Of a stretch of DNA of 64,000 nucleotides, positions 44,152-63,267 are shown piece after piece; position 1 is the first letter of the stretch, and each line of letters opens with the position of its first letter. The position numbers and the translations under genes were made by a program. The notes beneath the pieces were generated by a model. It made no database searches. It was given only the letters and a program-made list of their open reading frames with translations, and was not told the origin of the DNA. This stretch comes from Artemia franciscana (taxonomy: Eukaryota > Arthropoda > Branchiopoda > Anostraca > Artemiidae). The stretch spans positions 46,460,214 through 46,524,213 of the forward strand of contig NC_088875.1 of assembly GCF_032884065.1 (NCBI RefSeq). Reading direction: 5' to 3'.

Positions 44152-44825
44152 TAATCAGGTTAAAGACCCCGTCCCTAAGTTCAGTAAAAATCTGGCAAAA
44201 CAATAAGATCAAAATTTATCAAGGAAAAGACTCCGTCCCTAAGTTCAGTACAAACCTGGCAAAACTTTAAGATCAAAAGCTCATCAAGGTGAACCCCGTC
44301 CCTAAGTTCAGTAAGAACCTGGCAAAACTATAAGATTAAAATCTCATCAACGTAAAGACCCCATACCTAAGATCAGTAAAAACCAGAGGAAAGCTATAAG
44401 ATCAAAAACTCATCAAGGTAACAACCCCGTCCCAAATTTCAGTAAAAACCTGGCAAAACTGTAAGATCCAAAACTCACCAAGGTAAAGACCCCGTCCCTA
44501 AGTTCAGTAAAAACCTGGCAAAACTATAAGATTAAAATCTCATCAACGTAAAGACCCCATACCTAAGATCAGTAAAAACCAGGGGAAAGCTATAAGATCA
44601 AAAACTCATCAAGGTAACAACCCCGTCCCAAATTTCAGTAAAAACCTGGCAAAACTGTAAGATCAAAAACTCACCAAGGTAAAGACCCCGTCCCTAAGTT
44701 CAGTAAAAACCTAGCAAAACTATAAGATTAAAATCTCATCAACGTAAAGACCCCATACCCAAGATCAGTAAAAACCAGGGGAAAGCGATAAGATAAAAAC
44801 TCATCAAGGTAACAACCCCGTCTAA
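44152..44825 (+). repeat. 65-bp satellite, segment 4 with 196-bp higher-order unit
   Basis: The box GTAAAGACCCCATACC occurs at 44352, 44548 and 44744, exactly 196 bp apart, so three monomers form the unit here. Copies of the unit are almost identical, in contrast to the more diverged monomers within each unit: the signature of recent homogenisation. Confidence 0.9.
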
Positions 44826-44935
44826 AATAAATAAATTAATTTTATAAATTAATAATATATTAATTGTATAATTAATTATATTAATTTGTAAATTATATTT
44901 GTAATTTATACAAAATAAATTAATTGTATAAGCTG
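44826..44935. repeat. AT-rich palindromic tract
   Basis: About 110 bp composed almost entirely of A and T, with nested ATTAATTATA-type inverted repeats. It borders the satellite. Nothing else is visible. Confidence 0.7.
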
Positions 44936-44959
44936 ATCCTTCTTTCTAAGCATTTTTCT

Positions 44960-45245
44960 ATGTACACACTAACTCAAAATATTGTATTTGGATTATTACT
45001 TTGTAAAATACCAGGAAGTTACAAATCATCCACATGTAGATATTATTCCCTTAAACCATCTAGCACTGGGCACTACCGGAGAAAATGGTCCCAATCTTCG
45101 TCCTCATCTTTACAAAGAGGACACACATAGCACCCTTCAGGATCGACTATCTTTTTGTCGAACATCTTTTGCCTGTTTTGGATTGAAAAGCAATCCATCC
45201 TAAATTGAATCCATCGACATAAAATCATACCCTGTAAAATAAATT
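44960..45245 (-). pseudogene. LINE C-terminal zinc-knuckle relic
   Basis: On the minus strand the frame from about 45240 reads MILCRWIQFRMDCFSIQ, then CYVCPLCKDEDEDWDHFL, a stop, and CPVLDGLRE. The Cx2C...H...C arrangement with the following CPxLxxxR is typical of C-terminal ends of non-LTR retrotransposon ORF2 proteins. Two stops interrupt it. Only this fragment is present. Confidence 0.45.
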
Positions 45246-45369
45246 TAAAGTAAACCCATATTTTCCCAGATAATATCCTAAGGACACTTTATTTCTCTCT
45301 TGTGAATACAGACCTGTACTGTATGGTCTTATACGTTCATAGTTTATCAACATCCATTAAGAGTACATC

Positions 45370-46015
45370 AAAATGAAATGGTTAGAGTGGTAGCGGGTTT
45401 AGATAAACGTTCTTCAGTAAGGTTCAGCTATATTGAACTTAAGATATTAACCATTTTTGGTCTGGTGAAATTTTATAATGCTTTATTCAAGTTTAAGCGC
45501 CAAAATAATTTGTTGCCCAAGTTCTTTAACGGTCTTTTTTGTCGGTTTCAAGTGTTCACGAGTATAATAGAAGGAGTTCAAGTCAGTTTAGAAACCCTTG
45601 AATAGTTACTACACGATCAAAGTTTTCTGACCGTTATGTTTGCCCTAGTGCCTGGAATAGTTTGCTTCAGAATATTGTACAGGAATCAAACCCGAGTGAC
45701 TTCAGAATGTTGCTGAAAGACCATTGTTTTAGGGTTTCAGCAAAGGATGGGTGATGAGTTCTCCGGTTTCTTTATTTATTAAATCAATCAATTTTTTAGG
45801 GGGGGGGGAGTGATGATGGAAGGTACCGAATGGTTTTTTTGCCTTTGATTTTGTTGTTTCATGTTTTGTTTTCGGTGTGTGATTGTCCTTACCTTTCATA
45901 AGTTTATTTATATTTAGACCTAGTGGGATGATTATTTACCTAAGCAAGCTTTGCTTCAGTTTTTGTTATGTTTTTTGTTGATTAATAAATCTTTTCTTGT
46001 TTAAAAAAAAATTCC
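45370..46015 (+). pseudogene. LINE ORF2 C-terminal fragment
   Basis: Frame pieces VKFYNALFKFKRQNNLLPKFF (from 45465), SKFSDRYVCPSAWNSLLQNI and SNPSDFRMLLKDHCF resemble the C-terminal tails of non-LTR ORF2 proteins (NxLPxxFxxxF ... AWNSLP ... FKxxLK). They end in a double stop near 45750, followed by a T-rich 3' region to the oligo-A near 46002-46010. Assignment rests on pattern only. Confidence 0.45.
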
Positions 46016-46349
46016 GTTTATTGTTTTTGTCACTTCCAGTATTTTCGTCTTCCTTATAAAACCCGTTTTAGCTTTTTTTCTCTTTAATTTTTTTTGTCAT
46101 GGCAGGCCATTGTGGTTTACAAAATCATCAAGATCTCGAAGGTTACAATAATTTTTGATTCTGCCAGAAACTTATATAAGGTTCTGATTCTACTTGAAAA
46201 AATTATAATTATATATGATTGTTGTTTTAATTGGTTATTTTTATCATTTATTTATGCTAATTTATTTGTTGTCTATTATTATAATTTATCACAATTATTA
46301 TTTATGGTAATTATTAGAAATAATTATAGTTTTTTTTAATTAATATTCT

Positions 46350-47560
46350 TCTCTGCTTGTTCTTCCCACCAAGTTTCATCCCGATCTCGACACTCTAAAC
46401 GTTTACCAAGATTTCCGACTTCCCCCTCCAACTCGCCCCAATGTCACCAGATCCGGTCGGGATTTAAAATAAGAGCTCTGAGACACGAGGTCCTTCTATA
46501 TATTAAATTTCATTAAGATCTAATCACCCGTTCGTAAGTTAAAAATACATCATTTTTTCTAATTTTTCCGAATTAACCCCCCTCCAACTCCCACAAAGAG
46601 AGCTAATCCGGTCTGGTTATCTCAATCACGTATCTAGGACTTGTGCTTATTGTTCCCACCAAGTATCATCACAATCTCTCCACTTTAAGCGTTCTCCAAG
46701 ATCTCTGGTTTCCTCCTCCAACTCCGCCCAATGTCACCGAATCCGGTCGGGATTTAAAATGAGAGCTCTGAGACACGAGATCCTTCTAAATATTAAATTT
46801 TATTAAGATCCAATTACCCGTTCGTAAGTTAAAAATTCGTAAATTGGGAGAGTAGGGTGCCCCCCTACTCTCCCAAAGAGAGGGGCTCCGGTTATATCAA
46901 TAACGTATCTAGGACACGTGCTTATTTTTCCCACCAAGTTTCATCCCGATCTCTCCACTCTAAGCGTTTTCCAAGATTTTCAGTTCCCCCTCCAACTCCT
47001 CCCAATGACACTGGATTCGGTCAGGATTTAAAATAAGAGGTCCGAGTTACGAGACCCTTCTAAATATCAAATTTCTTTAAGATCCAATCACTCGTTCGTA
47101 AGTTAAAAATACCTCATTTATTCAATTTTTCCGAATTAACCCCTCCCCTCCAATTCCCCCAAAGAGAGCATATCCGTTCCGTTTATGTCAATCACGTATC
47201 TAGGACTTGTGCTAATTTTTGCCACCAACTTTCATCCCGATCCCTCCACTCTAAGCGTTTTCCAAGATTTCAGATTTCCCCCTCCGACTCCCCACAATGT
47301 CACCGGATCCGGTCAGGATATAAAATAAGAGCTTTGAGGCACGAGGTCCTTCAAAATATCGCATTTGATTAAGATCTGATAACCGGTTCGTAAGTTAAAA
47401 ATACCTAATTGTTTCAAATTTTTCCGAATTAACCGTCCTTCCACTCCACCAGATGGTCAAATCAGGGAAGCGACTATTTCTAATTTAATGTGGTCAGGTC
47501 CCTGATATGACTGCCAACTTTCACCGATCGCTATATTGAGCACGTATCTAGTTTTGGATC
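46350..47560 (+). mobile_element. Element C, copy 3, 5'-truncated
   Basis: Four units of about 275-291 bp, shown by AAGTTTCATCCCGAT-type boxes at 46371, 46661, 46936 and 47227. It ends in the element C terminal section (GGTCCCTGATATGACTGCC, GATCGCTATAT) without the last hairpin. The 5' leader is missing. No coding capacity. Confidence 0.75.
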
Positions 47561-47578
47561 TTCTTCACGTAAAAATTG

Positions 47579-47648
47579 GGGTGGTCCAAGATTCGAACCT
47601 TAGACCTCTCGTACCCTAAGTGAGAATCATACCCCTACACCACAAGCA
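47579..47648 (-). tRNA. tRNA-Pro(AGG)-like pseudogene
   Basis: The minus strand reads TGGTGTAGGGGTATGATTCT, CACTTAGGGTACGAGAGGTC, then GGTTCGAATCTTGG. Animal tRNA-Pro(AGG) genes have this order (GTCTAGxGGTATGATTCTCG, CTTAGGGTGCGAGAGGTC). The anticodon loop TTAGGGT gives AGG. The acceptor stem and two anticodon-stem pairs are lost, with G-to-A changes at former CpG sites, so it is a pseudogene or part of a SINE. The pol III B box is intact. Confidence 0.6.
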
Positions 47649-47699
47649 AAACTTAAGAAGAACAATCATGTGTTTTATCGACAAATAAATTTCTTCTCA

Positions 47700-47890
47700 A
47701 CTATCTTGTTTGCCCCCTCAGATGGTAAAATCGAGGAGGAGACTATTTCTATTTTAATCTACTCTAGTCTGGTCCCTGATACGCCTGCCAACTTATGTCT
47801 TCCTAGCTTATCTGGAAGTGCCCAAACTAGTAAATCCCCCCAGTTCCCCCAAAGAGAGCGGATCCGGTCCGGTTATGCCGGTTAATTAGA
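47700..47890 (+). repeat. Element C terminal-section fragment
   Basis: CAGATGGTAAAATCGAGGAG, GGTCCCTGATACGCCTGCCA, TATCTGGAAGTGCCC and CAAAGAGAGCGGATCCGGTC are element C boxes, here in altered order (terminal section followed by a unit start). Confidence 0.65.
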
Positions 47891-47929
47891 ATAAAACGAT
47901 TTTTTTTAATAGTAAATAGCTTTATCGTG

Positions 47930-48062
47930 AAGAAGAAGGTATTGAGCAGAGGACAAGCACCCCTCATATACGGAATAATTTCTTTTGTTTCAAGTTTTAA
48001 TGTTGTTCCTTACTTTCAGTTGGAAAAACTTGCTTCTTTTTATATTTAATATAATCTGGAAT
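47930..48062 (+). repeat. R1 3' tail fragment
   Basis: CACCCCTCATATACGGAATA, AAGTTTTAATGTTGTTCCTT and TACTTTCAGTTGGAAAAACT followed by TTTATATTTAAT match the last 130 bp of R1. It sits about 120 bp past the end of the GST gene. Confidence 0.7.
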
Positions 48063-48101
48063 GAGAAGAAAAAAAGAAAAGAGGCATATTCATGAGACAG
48101 T

Positions 48102-48112
48102 TTTATTTATTG
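48102..48112 (-). promoter_or_regulatory. Candidate polyadenylation signal of the GST gene
   Basis: On the minus strand the sequence is AATAAATAAAA, two overlapping AATAAA hexamers about 70 bp downstream of the GST stop codon, a usual distance for a short 3' untranslated region. Confidence 0.6.
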
Positions 48113-48179
48113 CTTGAGAACAGAAAGGGAAAATAAATTCAGTCGTTTTGGCAATTAAAACAACATGCATGATACTTAA

Positions 48180-56556
<8,377 letters not shown>

Positions 56557-56954
56557 CTAAAAGGATACATTAATATATTTCTTAGGACTGTTAAAACTCG
56601 ACACAAAAAAAAACTTTTATTTGATTTGTTCATTAAGTAAAACAAAATTAATAACATAAATACAGGCACAATAATAACAAAAAAGGCGCATTACAAATAC
56701 TGCTTTACCATTGAACACTATGGGTATCTATGGAACGTTATTATAAGCTTTGATGTATCTACTACTGCCAGAATTAGGGTTCATGGTGCTGTACCTCCTA
56801 GTGGTCCAAATTATCAAAGGTGGGAGGCCGATGAGATACTTTGCATGCCAGAAGTAAAATCTTCTGAGATATTTTGTTTCTGTTGCCAAGAAAATCCGTC
56901 AGACAGGCATGAGGTATAGGAAATTTGGAAGTGCGCATGCGTTATACAGTTTAG

Positions 56955-57045
56955 CAAGTACTACTACTACTATTACTAACAGCTCACCGCAGCACCAAGC
57001 CGCCTGAAGCTCTCCTTCATCCCAACCTATTCAAAGCCTCCTTCT
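56955..57045 (-). mobile_element. LINE 3' tail with (TAG)n, minus
   Basis: On the minus strand: AGGCTTTGAATAGGTTGGGA, GAGCTTCAGGCGGCTTGGTG, CTGCGGTGAGCTGTTAGTAA and TAG repeats. It is the end of the same LINE family as at 57400-57990, but oppositely oriented. It lies just upstream of GST exon 2, within the first intron. Confidence 0.7.
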
Positions 57046-57335
57046 TTACACCCTCTCAGGGCTAGCAAATATAAAGAGTTTATTGGATACTATGCTGATG
57101 TAGGTACTGGACGTCCAGCACTGGAAATGACATATATGGAGCATTCCAGTAGCTTTAAGGTAGTCGCCAATTGGGGGATCTAGATGTTTCGTTTCCAGAT
57201 TAGGAGCAGCCAACACTCCGCAAAGATTAATTGTATGTCCTTCACGAGCCGGACCAAAGTTGAAAAGTATAACGTCTGGCCTTTTACCATTAAACTCATG
57301 ATTTATCTTTGAATACCGTATTCCTGGTCAAAAAA
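57046..57335 (-). CDS. Unassigned open frame of about 95 codons, no start
   Basis: Minus-strand frame without stops from about 57335 to TAA at 57046-57048, reading FNGKRPDVILFNFGPARE, GHTINLCGVLAAPNLETK, HLDPPIGDYLKATGMLHI, CHFQCWTSSTYISIVSNK, LFIFASPERV. There is no good ATG at its beginning. It runs directly into the LINE tail, so it may be part of that LINE or a piece of another element fused to it. I recognise no family, and confidence that it is a gene is low. Confidence 0.3.
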
Positions 57336-57399
57336 GGGAATTTTTTTATCAAACGCTAGCACTATTTGGCGGGGTTGAAGACATTATCAGTGAAGATGT

Positions 57400-57990
57400 T
57401 AAAAGTAGAATAGTTCTATAAAAATAGTTCTAATAAAAGTAGAAAGTAGAAAAGTAGAATAGGCTCAGAGTGTCTTTTCACAGTTAAAAAAAAGTTTGGA
57501 AGAATAGGAAGGTAAGTCTACAAACCAAGATTAGAATATTGGAAGCTACAGTGATGACAGTGACCAAATATGGCTCTGAAGCATTGGCGCTCAGAAAAGC
57601 GGACGAATATTGACTAGATGTTTTCCAGAAACATTCCCTACAGATTAATCTGGGTACCCGGCTGACTGACCTTATTTCGAACAGTAGGTTGTACGAAAAA
57701 TGTGGTTCAATCCCGCTTTCTAGGGCTATAATGAAAAAAAGGTTGAGATGACTAGGCTACGTTCTGCGGATGAAGGATGACAGATTGCCGAAGATTGTCC
57801 TTTTTGGCCAACCGTCTGGGGCTATACGGAAAGCAGGTCGTCCTCGTCTGGGGTGGGAGGATGTCACACGGGAACTTCCTGGGAGGGTGTAAAGAGGGGG
57901 GTCTTGAATAGATTAGGTTGGAGGAGGAGTGTGCGTGGCTGTATTGGTCTCAAGCAGCTTGGTGCTGCAGTGAGTTATTAGTAGTAGTAG
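57400..57990 (+). pseudogene. LINE RT C-terminal fragment, RTE-like
   Basis: Plus-strand frame: KVWKNRKVSLQTKIRILEA, VTKYGSEALALRKADEY, a stop, QINLGTRLTDLISNSRLYEK, CGSIPLSRAIMKKRLR, a stop, LGYVLRMKDDRLPKIVLFGQ, PSGAIRKAGRPRLGWEDVTR, ELPGRV. The YGSExxxLRKAD / LxxxxRxxWLGHVLRM / KxGRPRxxW series is typical of RTE-group C-terminal ends. Two internal stops show it is dead. It ends with the (TAG)n tail at 57977-57990 (AGTTATTAGTAGTAGTAGTA). Confidence 0.75.
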
Positions 57991-58444
57991 TATCAGCATA
58001 TGTAATAAAAAACACATCTATGCCTTCTAAGAGACAAGAGGGAATTGCTTGACTTGACTGGCTGAGAAAATAAAAACAATACATACACTTATTCCTGTTC
58101 TGCCACAGGCTATAAACGGCCAACACGGCAATTTGAGAAATCAATCATTTGATAGAAATATCACAAAATATTGAACAAAAGAATCACCAAACAAAAAAAA
58201 ATCCTTTTACTAATAACATTGAGCAGAAAAACTTAACAAATGACAAACAAACAAAACTAAACAAAAAAAATGTAAGCAATTCTTTCATATATTCAACCAG
58301 ATACTTAAATATTTTTGTTTCTTTTTCTTCAGAACGAGATAAGTGAAATCGATTCATGTATATATTTTGGGCAATATACGAGTATTCCACAAATGAAAAA
58401 AAATGAATCACTTCAATGATTCACAAACGAATTCAACAAATAAA

Positions 58445-60060
58445 TCACTTCAGATGATTATCGCATCAAACCGGACACAAAAACTACCAATATGTCCTAA
58501 TGACAGTACACCTCTATGACTGTGGTGTATTTCTGATATGAGTAAATTATTTTCAGATGAAGTTGTTAGGTATGAATGATATCCCAATGCTATTTGAAAT
58601 ATATTAAGTTGTCTTAGTACAAACGGTGCTAAAGAATTAATACATGAGTAAACTTAACTTGCAACTTGGAGCCTAGATATTGTAGATGTGGAAACATTTA
58701 GAACTTTTCCCTGGCGGAATGAATCTCTTGTAGAGTATTTATATGAAAATGCAGTTTTTACTGCCCGATTTTGCATTACTTGGATTTTACATGTATTATA
58801 ATTAAACGAATTAGGCCAAAGAGCGCCTCCATATTCTAAATGTGAAGAAAAGATAGTATAATATAAAGTTTTAAGTGCTTCATGAGGAATAAAGTGCTTT
58901 AGTCTATTTAGCATACCTGTCCCTTGGGAAATTTTAATGGAAAGTGCCCTTGTATGATCTTTCCATATAACCATTTCATCAATAATCATTCCTAAATACA
59001 TAAAATTGGTAACCCTTTCAGCCACAAAATTTCCAAATGAAAGTATCTTATTTGTTTCAAAATGTTGTATATTTGAAGATATCATATATTTTGTTTCCAA
59101 AATATTTAATGATAGACGATGCATTCGCAAAGACAATTGAGCGAAAGCGGTGTCCATAATAGCAAACAAACGATCAACCATATATGATTTAAACAACATT
59201 ACTGTGTCATTGGCATATGTTATTACTATGCAATCAGTTAAAAAGTCTTTTATTTCCAAATCATATATCAAGAAAAGTAGTGGCCCTAGGATCGAACTTT
59301 GGGGAACGCCACATTCCATTTTTCTTTCTAATGCTGTGATGGTCTAACAACTACAGTCTGCATTCTAACTTCCAAATACGATTTTATTCATTTTACCAAC
59401 CAAACCGGAAAATGCATTTAATTCATTTTTTATACAACACCTTGTCATAACCAGTATCGAAAGCTTTCGAAAGACCCACAAAAATTGCCGACGTCACGAA
59501 CCCAAAATTTCTTAATCTTCATACTAAAATGATATACAGCATGTATAGTGGAATGACCTTTACGAAAACCATATTGGCTAGACGGCAAAATTCAATTTTC
59601 ATTTGTAAATTTTGTCATTCTTTCATGCATTAGCTTTTCAAATAGTTTAGACAATACTGGTAAAATTGAAATGGGCCTATAGTAATTGATTTGGCATTTA
59701 TCTCCATTCTTATGCGTAGGTATTATCCGAATTTTTTCAGTTGTTTGGGAAAAATTCCTTTTTTAAACGAAATGTTTGACAGAAAAAGGTAACACACGAC
59801 AAATAATTGGGAAAATTGATTTTAATGCACTTTTTGGTATTCTATCAACTCCCAGGGATTCGAAGAGACCAAGCGATGTAAATACCTTTTCATATGCTCA
59901 TATGCTCCTGAGTAAAAACTGAGTTAACCGTATCAAACACATTAATGTTTGCAGTTGTTTCAATTGGTCTATCATTATTATTAATCTGCCAAAATATATT
60001 TGAACCGACTTCTGAAAAATATACAAAATCCATTAGCTATCCACATCCCCTTAAAACAAA
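58445..60060 (-). pseudogene. LINE reverse transcriptase region
   Basis: Upstream pieces in broken frames: IIPTHKNGDKCQINYYRPIS, ILPVLSKLFEKLMHERM, SSQYGFRKGHSTIHAVYHF (59890-59510). The longest open segment (59319-58654) has GVPQSSILGPLLFLIYDLE, then VITYANDTVMLF, VTNFMYLGMIIDE and HLEYGGALWPNSF. The catalytic YADD box reads YAND, so one catalytic Asp is Asn. The order and motifs fit the Jockey/CR1 group of RTs. It sits 3' of the endonuclease in the same element. Confidence 0.8.
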
Positions 60061-60808
60061 ACCACGTCCGGGGAAGTAATAACATTTGAAATCTCTTCTT
60101 TTTGTTATTTCTTATGAGGTGAAAGTGTTCCATTTATTATTTTCCATGTTGCTCGTATATTATTCTTATTTAATTCAAAACCGGAATAATAATAATTTCT
60201 TTTTGATTCTTGATTCTTTTTGTTTATAGTAGCCCATTATTCCATTTATAGTTTATCATTTTCAACGGAAGGGAATTCTATTTTCTTTAAGTAAAGGCTA
60301 TTTCTTAATTTTATCATATTTTTCATCTCTGGTATGAATCAAAGTGGTTCCAGACAGACGGGTTTTTTTTCGAATCGGTTTTGCCAAACAACATGAATCC
60401 ATGCCTTGAAGAATTTTATCCATAAATAATGAATATGCACTTTCTACCTCATTCGTTTCATATACCTCTTCCCCCCAATCTATCTTTGACAGAAAGGTTT
60501 TTAGTTTTTCATAATTTTCATAGAAAAATTAAAAATATTTCCTCGAGGGTTATGACTCGTTGCCCTTAAACTGCGGCTATTAAATACTTGCTTATGTAGA
60601 CTTAATACAACATATTCAAAAATTGATCTGAACCAGGAGAAATAAGCACTCCTGAAAAATTTAATCACTCGTACCATATTTGATGCAAAAATATATTATC
60701 AATCAACATAGCACTAAGCGAAATTACACGGGTTGGGGTAGTATTCATAGGTAAAAAATCAGCTGATAACACAGCAGTCAGAAATTCTAAATTTCCAACA
60801 TTACTCAA

Positions 60809-61270
60809 TTAAAGTAAATTAAAGTTGAAATCTCCAACTAGAACAGATGGTACCCTAAAAAACCCCAATTTATTACATAAATTCTCTATAATTATTAATG
60901 ACTCTACTATAGAGAAACTCATAGGTCTATATATAACTACAAGTGATATCACTCCACCATCTTTGCACAATCGCATGACAAGGGATTCAAGCAGCCCTTC
61001 ACGCCAAAAAGAGATTTTGTCTAATATCAACACATAAAAATCACTTTGTATATAAGCATCTAAGCCCCCTTTTCGCATACTATTACGATTATGGGAATGG
61101 AAAGAATACCCTTGAATTTTAGGAGATACATCAGTTATAAAAGGTCTCTGTCAGGCCTATTATGTCAAAAAAAAATTGACTCAATTAGCGTTGTACACAC
61201 TGTCCATAGCTGTTTCAAGCCCCTGAACCTTATAATTGGCAATTGCTAGCATATTGGGCAATTTCGCGAC
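60809..61270 (-). pseudogene. LINE APE-type endonuclease region
   Basis: The open segment 61078-60809 encodes RKGGLDAYIQSDFYV, LCKDGGVISLVVIYRPMS and VLVGDFNFNLL, the latter being the AP-endonuclease GDFNxN motif. Upstream, in another frame, DIIGLTETF (near 61170-61140) supplies the catalytic Glu region. The following RVISLSAMLIDNIF (about 60700) corresponds to the SxIDxI end of the domain. It is broken by stops near 61080-61200. Confidence 0.75.
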
Positions 61271-61287
61271 GGGGATGTCACTGGCTT

Positions 61288-61924
61288 TCACGTACTTGGT
61301 TTCTTGAGATGAGCACTTAAATCTAAATGCCCATTTTTGAAGGTTACTTTGACTGAAGGAATATGATCACCATTCGGCTTACCAAGCAATTTAACATCGG
61401 CGACATCAGATTTTCCTATTTGAACCCCAAGCTGCCTCTTAGCAAGATTTAAAACACACTCAGTTTGAGTTTGGTTTGAGGTCTGGTTGTTCACTTCTAG
61501 CCCAGGTAAGTTATAGATGATGACAGACGAAGATTTATTATTTTGTTCGATTAGATCAATTTCCTCCTGTACTTTTTGCAATTCCTCTTTGTAGGAATCC
61601 ATTTCTTTTCTCAAGAGCACCAACACAACAAATTACTTTATCCAGAACTACCTTAACTTCGTGCATAACCAATGAGTAAATAATCTGATTAATATTTTCA
61701 AGTTCAGTCTGAGTCAGCTTTACTTTCAAAAGTTCTTTTACCATGTTACTTTTGATTAAAGCACTAATTGAGTTGCTTGTAGATTGTCTGCCGCTTCTAA
61801 GAGTTCCCATTTCAGCCGTTATATCAGGTTGAAAACTCCGAGTTATTGCAGTCTGTTTGTAACAATCTGGGTTGTCAGCAAGATCTGTCATAGCATGTTT
61901 TAAAGACTGGTTTGTTTGCTGCAA
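61288..61924 (-). pseudogene. LINE ORF1 (coiled coil plus RRM-like)
   Basis: Two overlapping open segments (61924-61556 and 61626-61288) need one frameshift near 61610 to join into about 210 codons. The middle has a coiled coil (LRKEMDSYKEELQKVQEEID). It is followed by NNKSSSVIIYNLPGLEV, NLAKRQLGVQIGKSDVADVK and LLGKPNGDHIPSVKVTF, the pattern of L1-like ORF1p RNA-binding domains (N-terminal coiled coil, RRM-like core). It is the RNA-binding chaperone of the element. It starts at an ATG at 61924. Confidence 0.7.
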
Positions 61925-61990
61925 AAGCTGCTTTATTTGTTTTGAAATCCATCAAGTTCTCTGTTAAAACACTAGCGGTTTTTCTATCAC

Positions 61991-63265
61991 CATAAGTGAA
62001 TACCAAATATTTCTTACCATGCGTCAATTCCTTTAATATTCGAACTGGCCACCAGGTAAATCCATGGAAACGTGTGAATACAAGAATTACCTTCTTTTAC
62101 TTTTCAACTTGTCCGTACCGAAAAATCACTTTATGCACAGTTTTTTTTCTCTCTTTTTCCATCAGAATTGCCAATCTAAATTCAAGTTAAGTCCTTTATT
62201 AGCTTATCAGTTCATTGAGCAAACCCGTCAGAAAAGTTTTGCTTAAAACTTCCAAGTATGAAAGATAAGCCAATACTGAATATATAACTTGTAATAAGTT
62301 ATATCCTTAATTAAAGTATGCTGTTAGGTACTAATTTAATGCAAAACAGTACATCCACTTTAACTAAGATCTTTGCACTTTGAACTCTGAATCAATACCG
62401 TGTGTCAAAAATGGACCAATTAACCGCGATTCGAGATATAAAAACGCCTTATCTTACAACATGGCAGAGAGGCATGAGTATCCCTGTAATTAGTGTGTCC
62501 AGCAAATTGATTATGATGATTAAATGCATAAACATATCAAAAATTAGGAATAACACACTGAGTCCACATTTATAGACCTCAAAGAAGATATGCAGGTAAA
62601 TTATCGAATCAAAAGAATGGCCTGAGATCATTTATTACTACTTAATGACACCCTAGAACAAGTGACTTTCCCAACTTATCAACATCAATAGGAACTGATG
62701 ACAGTGCTGTCAGTAGGCGAACCACCCTATTCCTTTCTGAGACCCATATTAGCATGGAAGAAGACAACATTAATAAATAAGCTCAGCCATTTTCTAATCC
62801 TCCAAACTGTTGCAAAAGGTTGTAGCTTTCATTATTAGCTAACATGATGAACACTCAATTAAGGTTTTGTTCTTTTTTTAGGCAAGAGTACAGCAATCAG
62901 TTGTTTTCCTAATTAAACTGCTTTATAAGATAGCAAAAAACCATAATCTGGAATATTACTCCTATTTCTTATAAACAGTGGGTTCATAATCCCATTTTGA
63001 ACATAAGCAAACTTAATATTAACCTTGTTTCTGCCAAAGTTAAGATAGGTATAGACCTAACTATCTTCTGTGCAATTTTTTAAGCCTCAAAATTGGGGAG
63101 GAGTAGAGCTGGGATTAGAGGTTGGACCTTCTCAGGGCAAAAAAGTATTAAACTTCAACTTGAACTTTTTAATTTTAAAAGTATAACTACAAGTAATTGA
63201 ATTTTGTTCTTTTGGAAATTTCTTGGAAAAGTTGAGGAGTCTCCTTCCTTTTTATTAGATAAAAA
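61991..63265. other. Unassigned DNA upstream of the GST gene
   Basis: AT-rich, no gene supported. The missing GST exon 1 was sought here and from 56557 to 61990 as a GYWxIRG-type box followed by a GT donor and was not found. It may be beyond the window edge. Confidence 0.5.
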
Positions 63266-63267
63266 AA

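Larger units (their letters stand above)
58400..61990 (-). mobile_element. LINE retrotransposon, nearly full-length, decayed
   Basis: From 61990 down to about 58400 the minus strand carries ORF1, an endonuclease and a reverse transcriptase in the canonical order of a non-LTR element. Every ORF is broken by frameshifts. Total length about 3.6 kb. The C-terminal frame continues past the stop at 58654 (FVLRQLNIFQIALGYHSYL, LLISEIHHSHRGVLSLGHIG) to about 58445. No target duplication could be identified by eye. Confidence 0.8.

Noticed and set aside
36240-44825. A CRISPR-like regular repeat array
   Set aside because: Monomers are contiguous 65-bp units without unique spacers, monomer variants recur in higher-order blocks, and the genome is eukaryotic. 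It is a satellite.
44982-45203. 73-codon plus-strand ORF as a gene
   Set aside because: The minus strand of the same interval shows a LINE C-terminal Cx2C...H...C pattern, which explains the sequence better.
58095-58145. Possible GST exon 1 (AVLAVYSLWQNR on the minus strand)
   Set aside because: It lacks the GYWxIRG box, the catalytic Tyr context and a phase-0 donor; the resemblance is too weak.
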